A stretch of DNA of 64,000 nucleotides, from the NCBI RefSeq assembly GCF_037975245.1, contig NC_092572.1, forward strand, positions 16,064,269 through 16,128,268, read 5' to 3'. Both the position numbers and the translations under genes were made by a program. The notes beneath the pieces were generated by a model. That model did not search any database and was not told the origin of the DNA. It was given only the letters and a program-made list of their open reading frames with translations. Shown piece after piece: positions 10,428-22,333 of this stretch. Numbering within the stretch: the first letter of the stretch is position 1; each line of letters opens with the position of its first letter. This stretch comes from Apostichopus japonicus. Taxonomy: Eukaryota > Echinodermata > Holothuroidea > Aspidochirotida > Stichopodidae.

Positions 10428-12941
10428 CTGTAAAGACAAATATCAAAGCAATATGTACAGTATATATATACCTTTGGTGTTAAATAAATTTTAGTATTTT
10501 TTTTAAAGTAGTTTTACATAAGATCATCTTCCAGTTTGCGTATGCAGATACCTTTTTGATAAATGTTTACAGACATGAATAAACTGTACCTCTTTTTGTT
10601 ACTAAGTGCCTGTTTATTTTTAATACTTGCAATATGACTCTTTAATGAACCTTACTAGACATTGCTATCAAACATATGGAGTACTTCGTAAAATGCCAAA
10701 ACTTCCTTTGATGTATATTGTTCACTATAATGGTCAAGCTGATTGAAAGGAATGAATTCAACACAATTTGAGAACATTTCATCAGCCAAACAATTTGGAG
10801 AGCATGTACTAGTTTAAACAAACTTAGCAAGCACATTCGTGAGGAACTGGAAAATTGAAAAATGTCTGAAATAAACATCATTCTTGAAACGAGAAACTTG
10901 ACAAGTGAAATAAGGACCGACACTTAAGCTACAACATGTACACTTAGCAAAGATGAAAACTGGCTTTTCAGCCAATACACAAGTACCAACAACATATTAG
11001 TATATTCATGGTAAACCCTCATGTGCTTCCATGACTTCTAGCACCTGTGTAATAATATTCTATATCAACAAGGACAGAGATACTATATCTTGTACTTATC
11101 TCTCAATACTCTTAATATGTGTTTACCATGAGTTGTGTTCCTCACAACTTTCAATCAATGTTTTCAAATTAAAAACCAAATTAAAGACAATTACTCAACA
11201 ATGAGAGGTTGACTTAGCAAAGTTTGAATTTGGTTTAATAATAATCAAAGTTTCAGTGAAACAGTTCTGCAGACCATAAAATCATGCCTTAGGCATCAAA
11301 AGAAGGCTATGACCTGATAAAGATATGCCGAGAGTTGGACCAATACTGTTAAGCTTAGCTTCAGGTCAAAATAATGCTAGTTGATCAAATTAATACATGT
11401 ATATCAATTTAGTTGCCTATGCTAGGTAACATCTGCTTTCATGGTGAGTTTTCTCCATACTTGAACCATCACTAACATCAATTAGACCACAGCGCTAGGC
11501 CTAATTGCTTGAGAATTTCATTTTACAAAGTACCGTTGCTTGTATAAGAAGCCTAGGATAGGCTAGTTCGTCCTCATCTCTATCTAGCCTTCGCTTTGGT
11601 AGGCTAGCCTAGGTTTCCCATTTTCATTTGGTGGTAGGCCTAGCCTGGGGCCATTTGTTCCCTCCCCTAACAACGTTATTTTCCTCCCACTTAAAAGTTG
11701 AGTAACTTACCTCCCCTACATCATAGGGGAGTCAAGTACGTTTTCACTGGAAACTAACATTTCCAGGGGAGTTAACTAAGGTTTTTCATGGGAGGCATAT
11801 TGGCTAGGCTATGTGGAAAGAATAGATGTTGTAAGTGGAATAACTGTAAGAAAAGATTTAAAGGGAGAAAGGTAAAGTTAAGCGTGAAAAATAACATGGT
11901 TAAGGAAACTAACATACTATTTTCAAGGGTTGTTCTGTAGGCTCTGACTGTATATTCTTGTAGAGTACAGTAAGCTAAAGAAAGTTGTGATAGTATGAAA
12001 ATAGAAAATGTGACCAGGTATCTTCCTTGTGTAACTGTTCAGTGATTGGAAGATAAAAAATGTGTGTGAATAGGCCGGATTGTTTGCATAGGATTGTATG
12101 CGAACATGGGGTAATTTACATGCGTGGAATTCATAGTGGTAATGGGTTGTTTGCTTGTATGGCATTCATTGTGGGAATGAAATAACATAGACAATTTAGC
12201 CTATACAGTAGGTATGCCCTCCTTGTTTTCCTATTTACCAGTTTCTTCAATAACTACAAGTACAAGTGTCTCTTTGAAATATGTTCCTTTCTTTCACCAA
12301 ACTCTCCTAAATCACAAGACACATTTACTTACTACGTACAGTTGCTTCACTACCTAAATTAATTCTTTCCACAGCCAAGCCGTCTTTCTTTCCTCCCCTG
12401 AAAAACGTTGGTTTCAACCCCTAAAAATAATTTCAGGGAGGAAACTATTGTTTTTATTCTTGAAAGTTGGAGAAGAAACCAACGGCCTTGCCTGTCATGA
12501 TGGGAAAAAAAAAGGAAAGAGAGAGAGCTTTCATCCTAAGCTAATTTATCTGGCTGCGAGTTAGTTTCTTGAGGATGTGTTACTGTTAGTGTTAAGTGCT
12601 AGATGGCATAGCCTAGGCTATGGTAGGCTACTCTGGTAGGAATTTAAAGACATTTAGGCCTAGGCTAATTAAGTTAGGCCTAGCCTAACTGTACTAGCCT
12701 TAACCAGAAAGTAATTAGGCCCAACCAGCTAGGTCTAGTATTTTGTCGGAAGATATAAAGTGACTTACTTTACTTACGTTTGTCTAGTGAATATCATATT
12801 AGGCCTAGATTAGCATTCCAACTAGTATAGACGCCAGCTGCCTACGTGAGCTAGCCTATCGTTAGGCCTAAGCGATACTATTATATGATAGGCTAGCGTA
12901 ATTTCTCACGCTCGCTGACTCAAACAATGTGAAGTACTAAC
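10428..12941 (-). other. Intervening DNA of the mini-gene candidate; TAGGCCTA-rich
   Basis: AT-rich sequence without recognised domains. From about 11500 to 12900 there are many overlapping copies of palindromic aggcctag / ctaggcct words, for example near 11640, 12655-12690 and 12865. No mobile element was recognised. Confidence 0.4.
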
Positions 12942-13019
12942 TTGCTCAACAAAACTAATACACAACCTTCGAGCTGGCGAATATACCTGCCATTCACATT
13001 CTTTGGCAGTAACCCCCAT
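12942..13019 (-). CDS. Candidate first coding exon of the small cysteine-containing protein
   Basis: The first ATG after the TATA box on the minus strand (13019-13017) opens 26 codons beginning MGVTAKECEWQVYSPARR, up to a donor GTTAGT. Joined to the exon at 10427-10356 it would give a 49-residue protein with five cysteines. There is no clear signal peptide from this ATG. The product is unknown, and the coding status rests on phase agreement alone. Confidence 0.25.
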
Positions 13020-13111
13020 ACAGAATAGGCTACAAATTACAATTTCGTATGAATTGTTAGCCAACGGCTGCCAGGAAGCGAACTGCACTGCTCGTGTAAC
13101 CTTTCGTGAGC

Positions 13112-13119
13112 TTTATATA
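13112..13119 (-). promoter_or_regulatory. TATA box on the minus strand
   Basis: The minus strand reads GTATATAAAGC, with TATATAAA at 13119-13112. A start about 30 bases downstream would fall near 13085, ahead of the candidate first exon. The flanking 13.1-13.5 kb is relatively GC-rich with TAGGCCTA words, as near other likely 5' ends in this window. Confidence 0.4.
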
Positions 13120-13129
13120 CAGATCATAA

Positions 13130-16100
13130 TTCGCGCTCCGTTGCTTAACCTTTGACAACGACCGTGTGCGTCTATGGCAAGCCATGTGGGACAAACACCG
13201 CATAATACATCAACGTATTAATTGAAAAAAAAAAAAAACTAGCAATGACATGCTAGATGCATATCCATTTGAAATCATTACATTTACAACGAAACAATTC
13301 AAATGGTCTCATAACATAGGCCTAAGGTCATTAAACATGTTGGTCAAGATAATTTATTGAGTTCGATGCGAATCTCGTCAGAAAAGTTGTTTTAATGACC
13401 AATATATCATTACCCGAATGGGTTGGTCTGGCATTAGGCCTAGGCGGGACAGTAGGCCTACTGTCATGATCAACCCGGGGGGGGGGGGGGGCGAGGGTGT
13501 AGGTCTGGCATATCCATGGGACAGACATTCTAAAGATAATAATTTACACTTTTTGAGGGGGACTCTTGGGGCGAATCTTGACATAAAAATGTCAGCCTAA
13601 AATTGTTTAGCTAGCTGCATGAACTTTTTCAGATACAACAAATTTTGGCAAAACTGCTTAAATTTTGTGATACAATGTCACATTTGAGATTTTTTAGATA
13701 AATTGTCTGAATTTTTAACCCATTCTCCAATATAAATGAAGGTATTAAATGAAATTCACTGTTTCTGTGATCCATGTAGAGGTTTTGTTCTTAAAATACA
13801 GTCTTACCTTTTTGTGCAGAGTTCTAGAGCATCTGTTCCTTATGCATGTCTTGAAGTAGAGGTTGGGTAAAGTAGAGGTTTGCTAAATTTTAATAGAATC
13901 AATAGTTATATCTACTTCAGTTGCTGTAACTGTATCTTAGGTGCCCCCCCCCCCTCCCTCTGCCAGGTTTCATCTAGGATGAACCACTGGTGCTGTGATC
14001 GAGTGGATAAAGGCAATGGCATTTGAAGCAATTAGGTTTGGCAATCAGGATGTTCTATGTAAGGTGGGTTTATCATCCAAGAGCAGTCTACAGTTTTCCC
14101 ATCTAAAATGAGTTTCTAAATTTTATATAAAATGTTGAATTGGAAGCCACCCGTAGTGTAAGTTGTGATCCATACGCGTGTGCGGGCTTCTCCCACATTT
14201 GTGTTTGGTTAACCTTTGTAAAAATAACTGCTCATTATTATTATTACAAGGGCCGTGTAACCCCATTCTTATCTTTGGAGTGGGGGGAGTGGGTATCTGC
14301 ACTTGTTGGATGTGTAGTGCAATTGGACGCCAAGATTAAGAAACAGAAAACCACATTTACATAATGTTACAGCTCTGATATAAATCTTAGCTTTATCAGA
14401 AACTCAAAGGACAGCTATTTATTTTACCACTCCATGGAAGCTGGAATCCTTTTTATTTATCAACAGCATACATACACACCATAATTGAATGATAATTAAA
14501 CAGTAACATAAAAGATAAAAGTACTAAAACTGAAAACATGGTAAGAAAATGACATCCCTTGATGAAAGTACAGTGAACTGGAGCCTCTGGAGAGAGATGT
14601 ATACTAATACAAGCCTTTTAATTAGGTTGTGATATTGTGTGTTCAATCACATCTATAATAATCAACAATGTGGGTAATCATTAATAAGTACTCATTTGAG
14701 TGTGAAAATAAAGCCTACAGGTTGTCAAATAATTCATTGTTAACAGTTAGATCATATAGCAAACAGAACAAGTAGCTACAAAGGAACGTACTTCCTTCAT
14801 AAAATATCGCCCCAAGTGTCTTGCAGCATATATTATGTCACTTAATTATACTCAACTATCAGAGTGAACAACAGAGTAAACAACTCTACAGTAAAGGCCA
14901 CCATTTGAATACTGTATTATCTTCTAAATGAATAGAAACAGTTAAAAAGATAGTTCATACTGTTCCAGTCTTTGATACACTGTGTATGAAACCGGTGGGG
15001 ATCATAAAGGTAGGTTTTACACGCTTCACCATGATGTAAGAAATATAGGGTTAATAAAAGGAATATCATACCATCTAAGAATATATAACATTAACTCAAA
15101 GGTCACTGTACATCTTGTCCTTTGATGTTTAAGTCTCACTATGCATTCCATCTGGACGGTCTGAATAATAATGTTTTGGAGGTTTCTATTCTCGCTCGTT
15201 CTCTGAGATTCGGCCAAAATATTTGGCAAACAATGCACCTACAAGATTGTCTGCTTATTAACTACACAATGGTACCAAAAAAGGGTTAGGGAACAGTTTG
15301 TTCATGTTTATAATGGAAGGCATAATGGGGCTTTATACCTAAATATCACATGAAAGTAAGTACAAACAATGAAGGATATTCATCAGAACACAACTACGAG
15401 GCAAGTTATAAAACCAACCAAGTACTTACTCAGTTTTGAAATGTAAGTAAAAACAGAGGAGCTGTGTGCTATTCATGACCAACATTTTGTTTGTGTTTAC
15501 GTCATATGAAAAACTCAAAATACCCATATCCCAATGGATTTAAAGAAAAACTTGAAACCATAGAAAATAAGTTGACAGTCGGGTCAAGTAGCTACTGGAT
15601 AGTTCCCTAAAAACACTTTAATGAGTTTTACTTCAGCACCGTCGAAATGTGCAATTAGTCCGTAAATATATGATGCTTGGCATGGCAAAACATGGATGGG
15701 ACAGATATTGAGACTTTCATATTTAAAGAGGACAGAAACAAACAAACAAGCAGAGACTTCAAGTTGAATCCAGATGTCCTTTTATCACTGAATGGAGAAT
15801 CGGTTGAGAGAGCATTTCAGAGACGAAGCCTGAATTGAAAGCTAAAAGATCAATCAATTTTGTGAAGTAGCATTTAACGTACTACACTTTTCATTCAATT
15901 CTAATTACCACCAGGTGAAGGCAATATTATGCAATATTTCTGTACGAAACCCTTGGTGTATTTCTCCCCCTCCAACCCACGCCCAAAGAGGTGCAACTTC
16001 ACATGGCTAATTAGCCTGATCACCTCTGTCCCTTCTGCTATATGAAAAGTAAAGTAAGACATCTTAATCCTCTCTTACATTTGATCTTTCTGTGGTTTTA

Positions 16101-16162
16101 AGAATTTTGCATATTTTAAATATTCAGGGTGGCATTTAACCCCCCCACTTCCCCACACCCAT
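13130..16162. other. No recognised gene
   Basis: Upstream flank of the TATA box, then AT-rich DNA. A poly-G tract lies at 13478-13492 and a poly-C tract at 13943-13955. Neither strand shows an open frame with recognisable domains, and I found no paired splice signals that I would defend. Confidence 0.4.
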
Positions 16163-17243
16163 CAGTGGCGGCGGAACCGGGGGGGCTTGGGGGGCTCAGC
16201 CCCCCCAATGAAAAAGTTGAGGGGGCAAATGCATGATAAGCCCCCCCAATATTTACCAAGGCTCCGAAACGTGCATCTGCCCATTTTTCAATGCATACTT
16301 GTCGATCTGTCCGATGCACACGTATACTATATAGGTGTAATAATTTTAGTAATTGCTGGGGGACCCTCGGCCCGTCCCCTGGCTATAGACCACATTGTCA
16401 CCCCAACCGCGTCTTCACGCCCCGTGAAAAGTTTAAGCAGTGAGTGTGAGTACCAGTAAGCGTAACACAACTTCGTCTTAGGCCAATGACTTGCCTCATT
16501 TCAGCCAGTTCTCCAACATCCCCTTACTTAGTGGCGAAGCGTCCATATATACTGTCAGGGGGCGGATGCCCCCCCACCCCGACAGACTCAAATGGACTGC
16601 TGGCGCCCTTTTCAGCTTTTCAATATACTTTTTACTTATTCGCTATTATTGACTATTTTATTGCGCTCTCATATACCTATTGACATTTGTCATATTCTGT
16701 TGGTGTAATTTTCCGACAAAATGGCGACGACACCTATTTATTCTCCGTTTATCTGCAAATTAGCAAGGCCCGGAAAGAGTCATTTCCTGCAATCTAGGGA
16801 GTATCTTTACTCAAAATTTTTCTGTACGCTCCGCGCCAACCTGTGGTGGCGCTCCGCTTAGATAGTGTCGAAAGCGCCCCTACAGGCCATTCTTGCCCCC
16901 CCCGACCAATACCCCTAGCTCCGCCACTGCACTTACTCCACTCAAAAACGTCTTTGCGAGTACACTACGAGTATAATAGCTACTCTCCATCGAATATACA
17001 AATTACAATGTTTTTACAGACTTTTACGTGCAATCTGAGAAATTGCAGACTTGAGACTGACCCATATTTTAGGGCTAGGTATTCGCAGCATAAAACACAC
17101 GGGAAGTGCCGTTTCCGGCCATCTGGGGGTTTGAAATAACCCAAAATTTTCTTGTACGCTCCGCGCCAACCGATGGTGGCGCTCCGCTTAGATAGTCTCC
17201 ACACATTAGCCCCCCCAATAATTTTTCCGTTCCGCCGCGCCTG
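16163..17243. mobile_element. Non-autonomous hAT-like DNA transposon with 8-bp target duplication
   Basis: The left end begins CAGTGGCGGCGGAACCGG, and the right end read inward on the minus strand begins CAGGCGCGGCGGAACGG. The flanks are identical 8-mers, acacccat at 16155-16162 and 17244-17251. Eight-base duplications plus CAG-type ends fit the hAT superfamily. No transposase frame is present. It contains G and C homopolymer runs, and a conserved internal block near the right end (17152-17196) is shared with two other elements. A related element is inserted at 16529-16929. Confidence 0.75.
16529..16929. mobile_element. Related hAT-like element nested in the previous one
   Basis: Ends are TAGTGGCGAAGC on the left and, read inward on the minus strand, CAGTGGCGGAGC on the right. 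Flanking 8-mers are cccttact (16521-16528) and cacttact (16930-16937), seven of eight identical. It carries the same internal block tgtacgctccgcgccaac followed by gtggtggcgctccgcttag (16822-16866) as its host element, so both belong to one family that inserted into itself. Confidence 0.65.
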
Positions 17244-19866
17244 ACACCCATCACCCTTCACCACCAAGAAAAAATGAAAATGGATGAAGTAAACAGGGTG
17301 AGAGAGAACTTCAGTTGCTACTGATGTTTGTTCTAATAATGTCCTCATAGATAATACGGAAACCTCAAGTCTGCAATATAAATCCACTGTGACAAAATGA
17401 TGATATTTCGGTTGCTTTTATTCCCAAGATGCGCTATTGTTCTTGTTTTGTTATTAAATTTATTTCCTATTCCTGTTGGCCTGGTTACATACCGTCACGA
17501 GAATCCGACAGTGGCACATCCTGGTCGACCGAGTGGGGAAGGAAAACCAAAACTTGCAACAACATCAACGACAACGACAGAGTAAATACAGACTTGTGAC
17601 ACGTTGTGACAAGTTGTGACAACGTCACAGCAAAATCACATCATTGTAGCAAATGCCCAAAAAGATGGCTGAATTAAGAAAGAAAACAGTTTCTCCTTTC
17701 TCCCCTCTATTTGGTTGAGGCAACATCCCAGTTTGGAGAGAAAGTCAAGCAATTTTGGGGGATCTAGTTTAAGGAGATTGAAGAAAGACAAGGTTTAAAG
17801 GTGACATGCACTACTGTAATTTGACTAAAAGTGGAGCTATATTCCATGCAGGCAATTTAGATTAAAGGAGCACTTTTTCCCCCATTTTTTTTGTTTTAAA
17901 CTGTTTGTTAGCCAAACACTAAAGCTAGAAACAGTAAAAACATGGTAAAGACTAACGCTAACAGCTAATATGGACATAGTCGGAGGTTAAAACTTCCTCT
18001 TTGTGTAATTTCTATCATTTGAACATCACTTATGTTTGTATTTGATATGGAATACATGGTTTGGTTTTTTATTGAGATTTTTCAAGCTGAATGCTACTTT
18101 AACTGAACAACAAACATAGAGTCTGGCAGGATCAGAACCGATGTTTTCAGAAAATCTGGCAAATCTAAAATAATATTCTTTGAGAATCTCCTGGGTATTA
18201 ATTCTCTAAACTATAGTTTCATTATGAAATTATCTTCTTGTATTTTTTTCTTTCTGATGTTCAGCAAAGATACACACATTACCATAAAAACATTTTTTCA
18301 TGCAAAAAAAGGGTGAAAGTGAAGCTTACGAAACCAATATCACTTCAAAAATAACTTCAAAACAAAACACTCAATTGAAAAGTAAACAAAAGCTGCAGGC
18401 AAGTCTTTCAAACATGTGAGTCTAGTCAAACCAATCCGAAAACAACTGCAATTTGGGGGGTGGGGATAGGTGGGGGGTAGAGGTTGGGTTGAACAGCACT
18501 GATCAAACCGATTTCACCAACAAAAGTAAAGCAAAGCATTGATTTATGACTCACATAAAAGGTGACATGATTTCTACACTTAAAACCAATCACTTTGTGT
18601 AATCATTAATGAAGAATATCAAAACAAGCCATAACTGAAAGATATTTGTTTCCGAGTAAGCTGGCTTTAGTAAGTTGAGATTGATCAATTAATTCGATCT
18701 TATAAATGGAAGTTTGTTAAACCTATTGATTTTAACATGAAGTGCGACTCCAGTGGCATGTCCAAGTACTAGCTTCAGTGTCAATTTACCCACACATTTT
18801 ACTGGGTGGAGTGGGGTGGGGGGAGGAGGGGGGAGTGGCTAATATCTCAACTTTTCCCCGTAGCTCATGTACTTTCTTGTGGTACATTCACTGATATTAC
18901 TTACATAGAACCTAACGGAAGGAATGTCGAGACCATCCATCATTTTCACCACACTTTCATAAGTACACATGAATCGTATCCTAACTACTGTCACACCAGG
19001 CACATTGATAAAACAAAATTGCCCCCCCCCCCCCTCCCTTTTATTTTCTCTCTTTCTATTACTTAGTGCTTGTTTTGGATTAATGATGAAGATTTTTACA
19101 ATTTTTCTAAGCAAGGATACTTAAGTTTTTGGCAGCCCATTGGTAGGTGCGGTCAAGATAATGCTTAATCAAATAACATAAAAATAATTGTTGGGATGGG
19201 CCAGCCAAGCTATTACCTAACTACAGACAGAAAAAAAAAAGACTTTCTATTCTTAAGTAAACTGGTACCTTGATCAAACTTTACCATATTATTAGATCTT
19301 GATCAATGTTTACAATATTACTAGAGGGTCATCAGGCTGATACAGGTGGTTTACTCTCGAACCAGTGTAAAAGCTTAAATGAAACAGGACAGTGTTGTGC
19401 TGGAATGAGACGCGTTAGAACACAACAGGTAGCGAGGGCGCTTTATTCTGTCCTTGTCTACAGTAGCATACCTGTACAACTGCTGTGTAACCCTACACCA
19501 ACTTATTACGGTCTTGTCCATGAAACAAAAAGCCTTATCATCTGACATACTACCGAACTTATTCGGTATACTTTATACTAGTATGCAAATCATAAACAAT
19601 CTATAAACAGAAATAGGTGGGTGGCTCTGCTCTTCATAATCTAAAACAAGAGATATCCTTTAAGAATGTGGACTTAATAGATAATTTCAGAGGGGGTGGG
19701 GAGAAGAATGGAAGGTAGAGGGGGCCAGAGACTAGGAAAATTCCAACGCACCTGTGTTCTGCATGCATCTCCATAAGTTATGTTATGTTATGAGGTGACA
19801 AATAACAAAAATAAAACAATCAATTAGAAATAACAGTGTATAACATCATCAACGTACGGTTTAAAC
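17244..19866. other. Mostly AT-rich DNA without a recognised gene
   Basis: A 62-codon frame at 17397-17585 (+) starts with ATG and a strongly hydrophobic segment (RCAIVLVLLLNLFPIPVG) and ends STTTTE. It could encode a small secreted peptide, but nothing supports transcription. Poly-G and poly-C tracts lie near 18455, 18815 and 19023. The region is downstream of the last adducin exon found. Confidence 0.35.
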
Positions 19867-19968
19867 CTTCTTCTTGTACTCCTTATGATCTTGTCCCTGT
19901 CTTGCAAACTGTTGTGGATCGGTGATAGCGACTGCATTACCACTCTTGGGGTCCTTGTCACCTACCCA
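19867..19968 (-). CDS. Adducin exon (C-terminal side of the aldolase-like head/neck)
   Basis: A 34-codon exon on the minus strand with acceptor CATTTTTCACAG. It encodes WVGDKDPKSGNAVAITDPQQ followed by FARQGQDHKEYKKK. This matches the adducin segment where vertebrates have SSSGMPIRIENPNQFVP and TDPQEV. It either ends at a weak donor (AAG|GTTTAA) or runs two codons further to TAA at 19863-19861. It is phase 0 and joins in frame to an internal donor at 21216. The tail region after this exon was not found. Confidence 0.75.
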
Positions 19969-20058
19969 CTGTGAAAAATGTAACCAGAGAGAAGAGTTGT
20001 GGATGACGCATAATCACTGGGTTTCCATTTGGCCTGTTTCCTACAAGATTTCTAACCG

Positions 20059-20753
20059 CAGGAGCGTAGCCAGGGGGCGAAGGGGGAGACCGCCCCCCCC
20101 TCGATTTTTTTTTTGTATTTTTTTTTATGATATCAAAGTTTTATAGTAGCTGTTATAAGAGGTTTTAATATTTGTTCACCAATAAATTAACTGTGTCTGA
20201 ATTTTCGAAAATTCCCTGACCAACATTCTTCATCATACTTCCCTCTACTCGTGCAATTTTGACCGGTCTATTAGGGGTTGAAGGTTTTTTTTTCTATATT
20301 GGTTGTCCATACATGATATTTTGTGCAACATTATGGGCATGTTTGAAGTGAATTTTTTTATTCAAATTCTGAACAAATAATGGGCTTTAAAACCTCGAAA
20401 AGTGAGGCTGACGGGTATTGTGGGCGGTTACGTAGTATTACTTACAAAAGCAACGATCCACAGGGGATGCAGTGAGGTCCAACATGATGTGTGACTGGTG
20501 TCAATCTTAAAATAGGTAATGGATGAAAAAAAAAACTATTTGGAAAAAACTTGGTTCTCAGGCAAAAGTGTTCATCTGGTTGGTCATTTTCAAGCCTGAG
20601 AAGTGCCATTTTCGGTGATCTGGGGGCTATCAAAACCAGAAATTTTTTTGTACGCTGCGTGCCAACCGATGGTGGCGCTCCGCTTAGATAGTAATATACA
20701 AAATATCACAAAGCGCGAGAACAATTTGGGGGATGAAAGTTGCTACGCGCCTG
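20059..20753. mobile_element. hAT-like non-autonomous element, older copy
   Basis: Left end CAGGAGCGTAGC and right end (minus strand) CAGGCGCGTAGC form terminal inverted repeats. The block near the right end (20648-20692, gccaaccgatggtggcgctc) and the preceding roughly 45 bases are shared with the elements at 16163 and 16529. The flanking 8-mers (tctaaccg and cacccaag) do not match, so the duplication has decayed or the ends are misplaced by a few bases. Confidence 0.55.
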
Positions 20754-21122
20754 CACCCAAGCAAATGTACCCCATCAATATTTGAAACAAATCACCGCCC
20801 CGGATCACATTGTCCAGAATGGTGACAATCCCGCTTCCCCCTCCCCCCCAACAACCCTTCTATCCCTGTTCTCCCTCTGAAAAGATCAAACATTTGCTAA
20901 ATAAATAGCAAACAAACAAAGGATGACTAACTTCTGATAATTCCATCTGTACGACATTTTAGATTTAGATTTTTTTGTTTCTGGAAAGTGCTAAAATCAA
21001 AACATTTTCATCACCTTGGCAAGTGCCTCTTCGATGTCTTGAATTGTCAAAGTCCCCAAATAGCCCAAAATTAAGGATTGTGTCGGGTGATTCTGTCAAA
21101 CGGATGATGTGCCTACCACCAA
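20754..21122. other. Adducin intron or 3' flank
   Basis: No gene recognised. If the adducin transcript stops at 21123 this is its 3' untranslated region; if the internal donor at 21215 is used it is intron. No minus-strand polyadenylation signal stands out. Confidence 0.35.
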
Positions 21123-21431
21123 TTACATGTCACTACTACTCAGGTGTATCTTTGTCTTGTAGCCCTCGTCTTCCCCTTTCTCTCCCCAGTTGGCGTACTT
21201 TTGAGCTACCTCCACCTTGGAGTATGTGTTTGGCATGTTCAGCCATTTCGTCTTCTCCTCTGCCTGCCTCCTGTTAAACATCTTGATCGGTGACTTGTAT
21301 CTGCTCTTCTCAAATTCGTTGTCGTAGATGTAGATGAAGTTGGTGGAGGCTGCTGGGTAGGCGACGTCGCTCTTGGGCTTCAGTTCGTGTCTCACAAACG
21401 GCTGGCCGTACACGTTGCCTGTTATGTAACC
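21123..21431 (-). CDS. Adducin exon (neck region)
   Basis: Adducins cap actin filaments and recruit spectrin at the membrane skeleton. On the minus strand, acceptor ATTGTTACAG opens GYITGNVYGQPFVRHELKPK, continues with KSPIKMFNRRQ and EEKTKWLNMPNTYSKVEV, and ends SSSDM plus TAA at 21125-21123. GYITGNVYGQPFV follows LDNM of the exon at 24638 in phase 0, matching LDNLGYRTGYPYRYPALR. EEKTKWLNMPNTY matches REKTRWLNSPNTY. A donor GTGGAG inside the exon (21215-21214) would join in phase to the exon at 19968, so two C-terminal forms are possible. Confidence 0.9.
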   Translation of the reverse strand, partial: GYITGNVYGQPFVRHELKPKSDVAYPAASTNFIYIYDNEFEKSRYKSPIKMFNRRQAEEKTKWLNMPNTYSKVEVAQKYANWGEKGEDEGYKTKIHLSSSDM

Positions 21432-21830
21432 CTGTAACAATTTAAAAAGTTCCTGTGATCAAATTTTTGTGCTGGTTGCATGTATCTAACATCAGCAGCA
21501 CAACATTCCTCCATCTTTGTCTTCTTTGCTGTTTTACTTATGAAATGATTACATATCAAGTCTTCCACAAGTATCTCTTTGAAAATCTCACACATTCGCT
21601 GTCTTTGGTGCATTCAGGACAAACTAATTGGAACATTCTGTTTCTATGCCATTTCCATGAAATACTGCACAATTTTGGATGCAGGTGATCTTGAAAATAT
21701 TTTCAAAATGGGTGGGGTGTGCGACAGATCACTTGTAGGGAGCTTCATGAAGTTCCCCAAACCGATAAAGTTTGGATTATGTTCAATAGCGTATGAAACC
21801 ATTCTGATTATTAAGTCAAGAGCTTGCCAA

Positions 21831-21833
<3 letters not shown>

Positions 21834-21876
<43 letters not shown>
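21834..21876. repeat. (AT)n microsatellite
   Basis: Alternating AT for more than 40 bases. It served as target for the hAT-like element that starts at 21877; the AT tract resumes at 24238. Confidence 0.9.
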
Positions 21877-21883
<7 letters not shown>

Positions 21884-22333
21884 GTCAACAAGTCCCTAGC
21901 TGCAAGTCTCAAGTCAAGTCTCAAGTCTTTTACCAGCAAGTCTCAAGTCAAGTCTCAAGTCACCTTGAAAATTTTGAGCGAGTCTCAAGTCAAGTCTCAA
22001 GTCTTTGGAGGTCGAGTCTCGAGTCAAGTCTCAAGTCCCTATGAGCAAGTCCCAAGTCAAGTCTCAAATCTTTGAAGTTTGAATACAATGATGCAGGCTA
22101 CGAATAATGTAACAGTGTTCCAGGAATTATGTGGTATAAATTAAACAGCCGAATAGCAAAACCGGGGCACACGCCACGGAACAAATTACCTCAAAATTTG
22201 CTAGCCACTGTTTTATTGAAAAAGGCCAACTTTCAGCCAAACAGCAGCCCTGGATGGAATATTCAACCAAGCCAATGGTAGTTATGGTAACGCCTGTAGT
22301 CATCGTTGGGCGCTCGTAATTCGAGCGTACACG

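Noticed and set aside
13331-13600. Three overlapping frames near a poly-G tract
   Set aside because: Created by the G run and GC-rich words; no recognisable protein.
17397-17585. 62-codon ATG frame with signal-like start as a definite secreted peptide gene
   Set aside because: There is a hydrophobic N terminus but no promoter, splice or polyadenylation evidence, and no known family.
21579-22075. Plus-strand frames with Ile-Tyr runs followed by LKSSLKS/VKSQV repeats
   Set aside because: They are translations of the AT microsatellite and the caagtctcaagt repeats of a hAT-like element.
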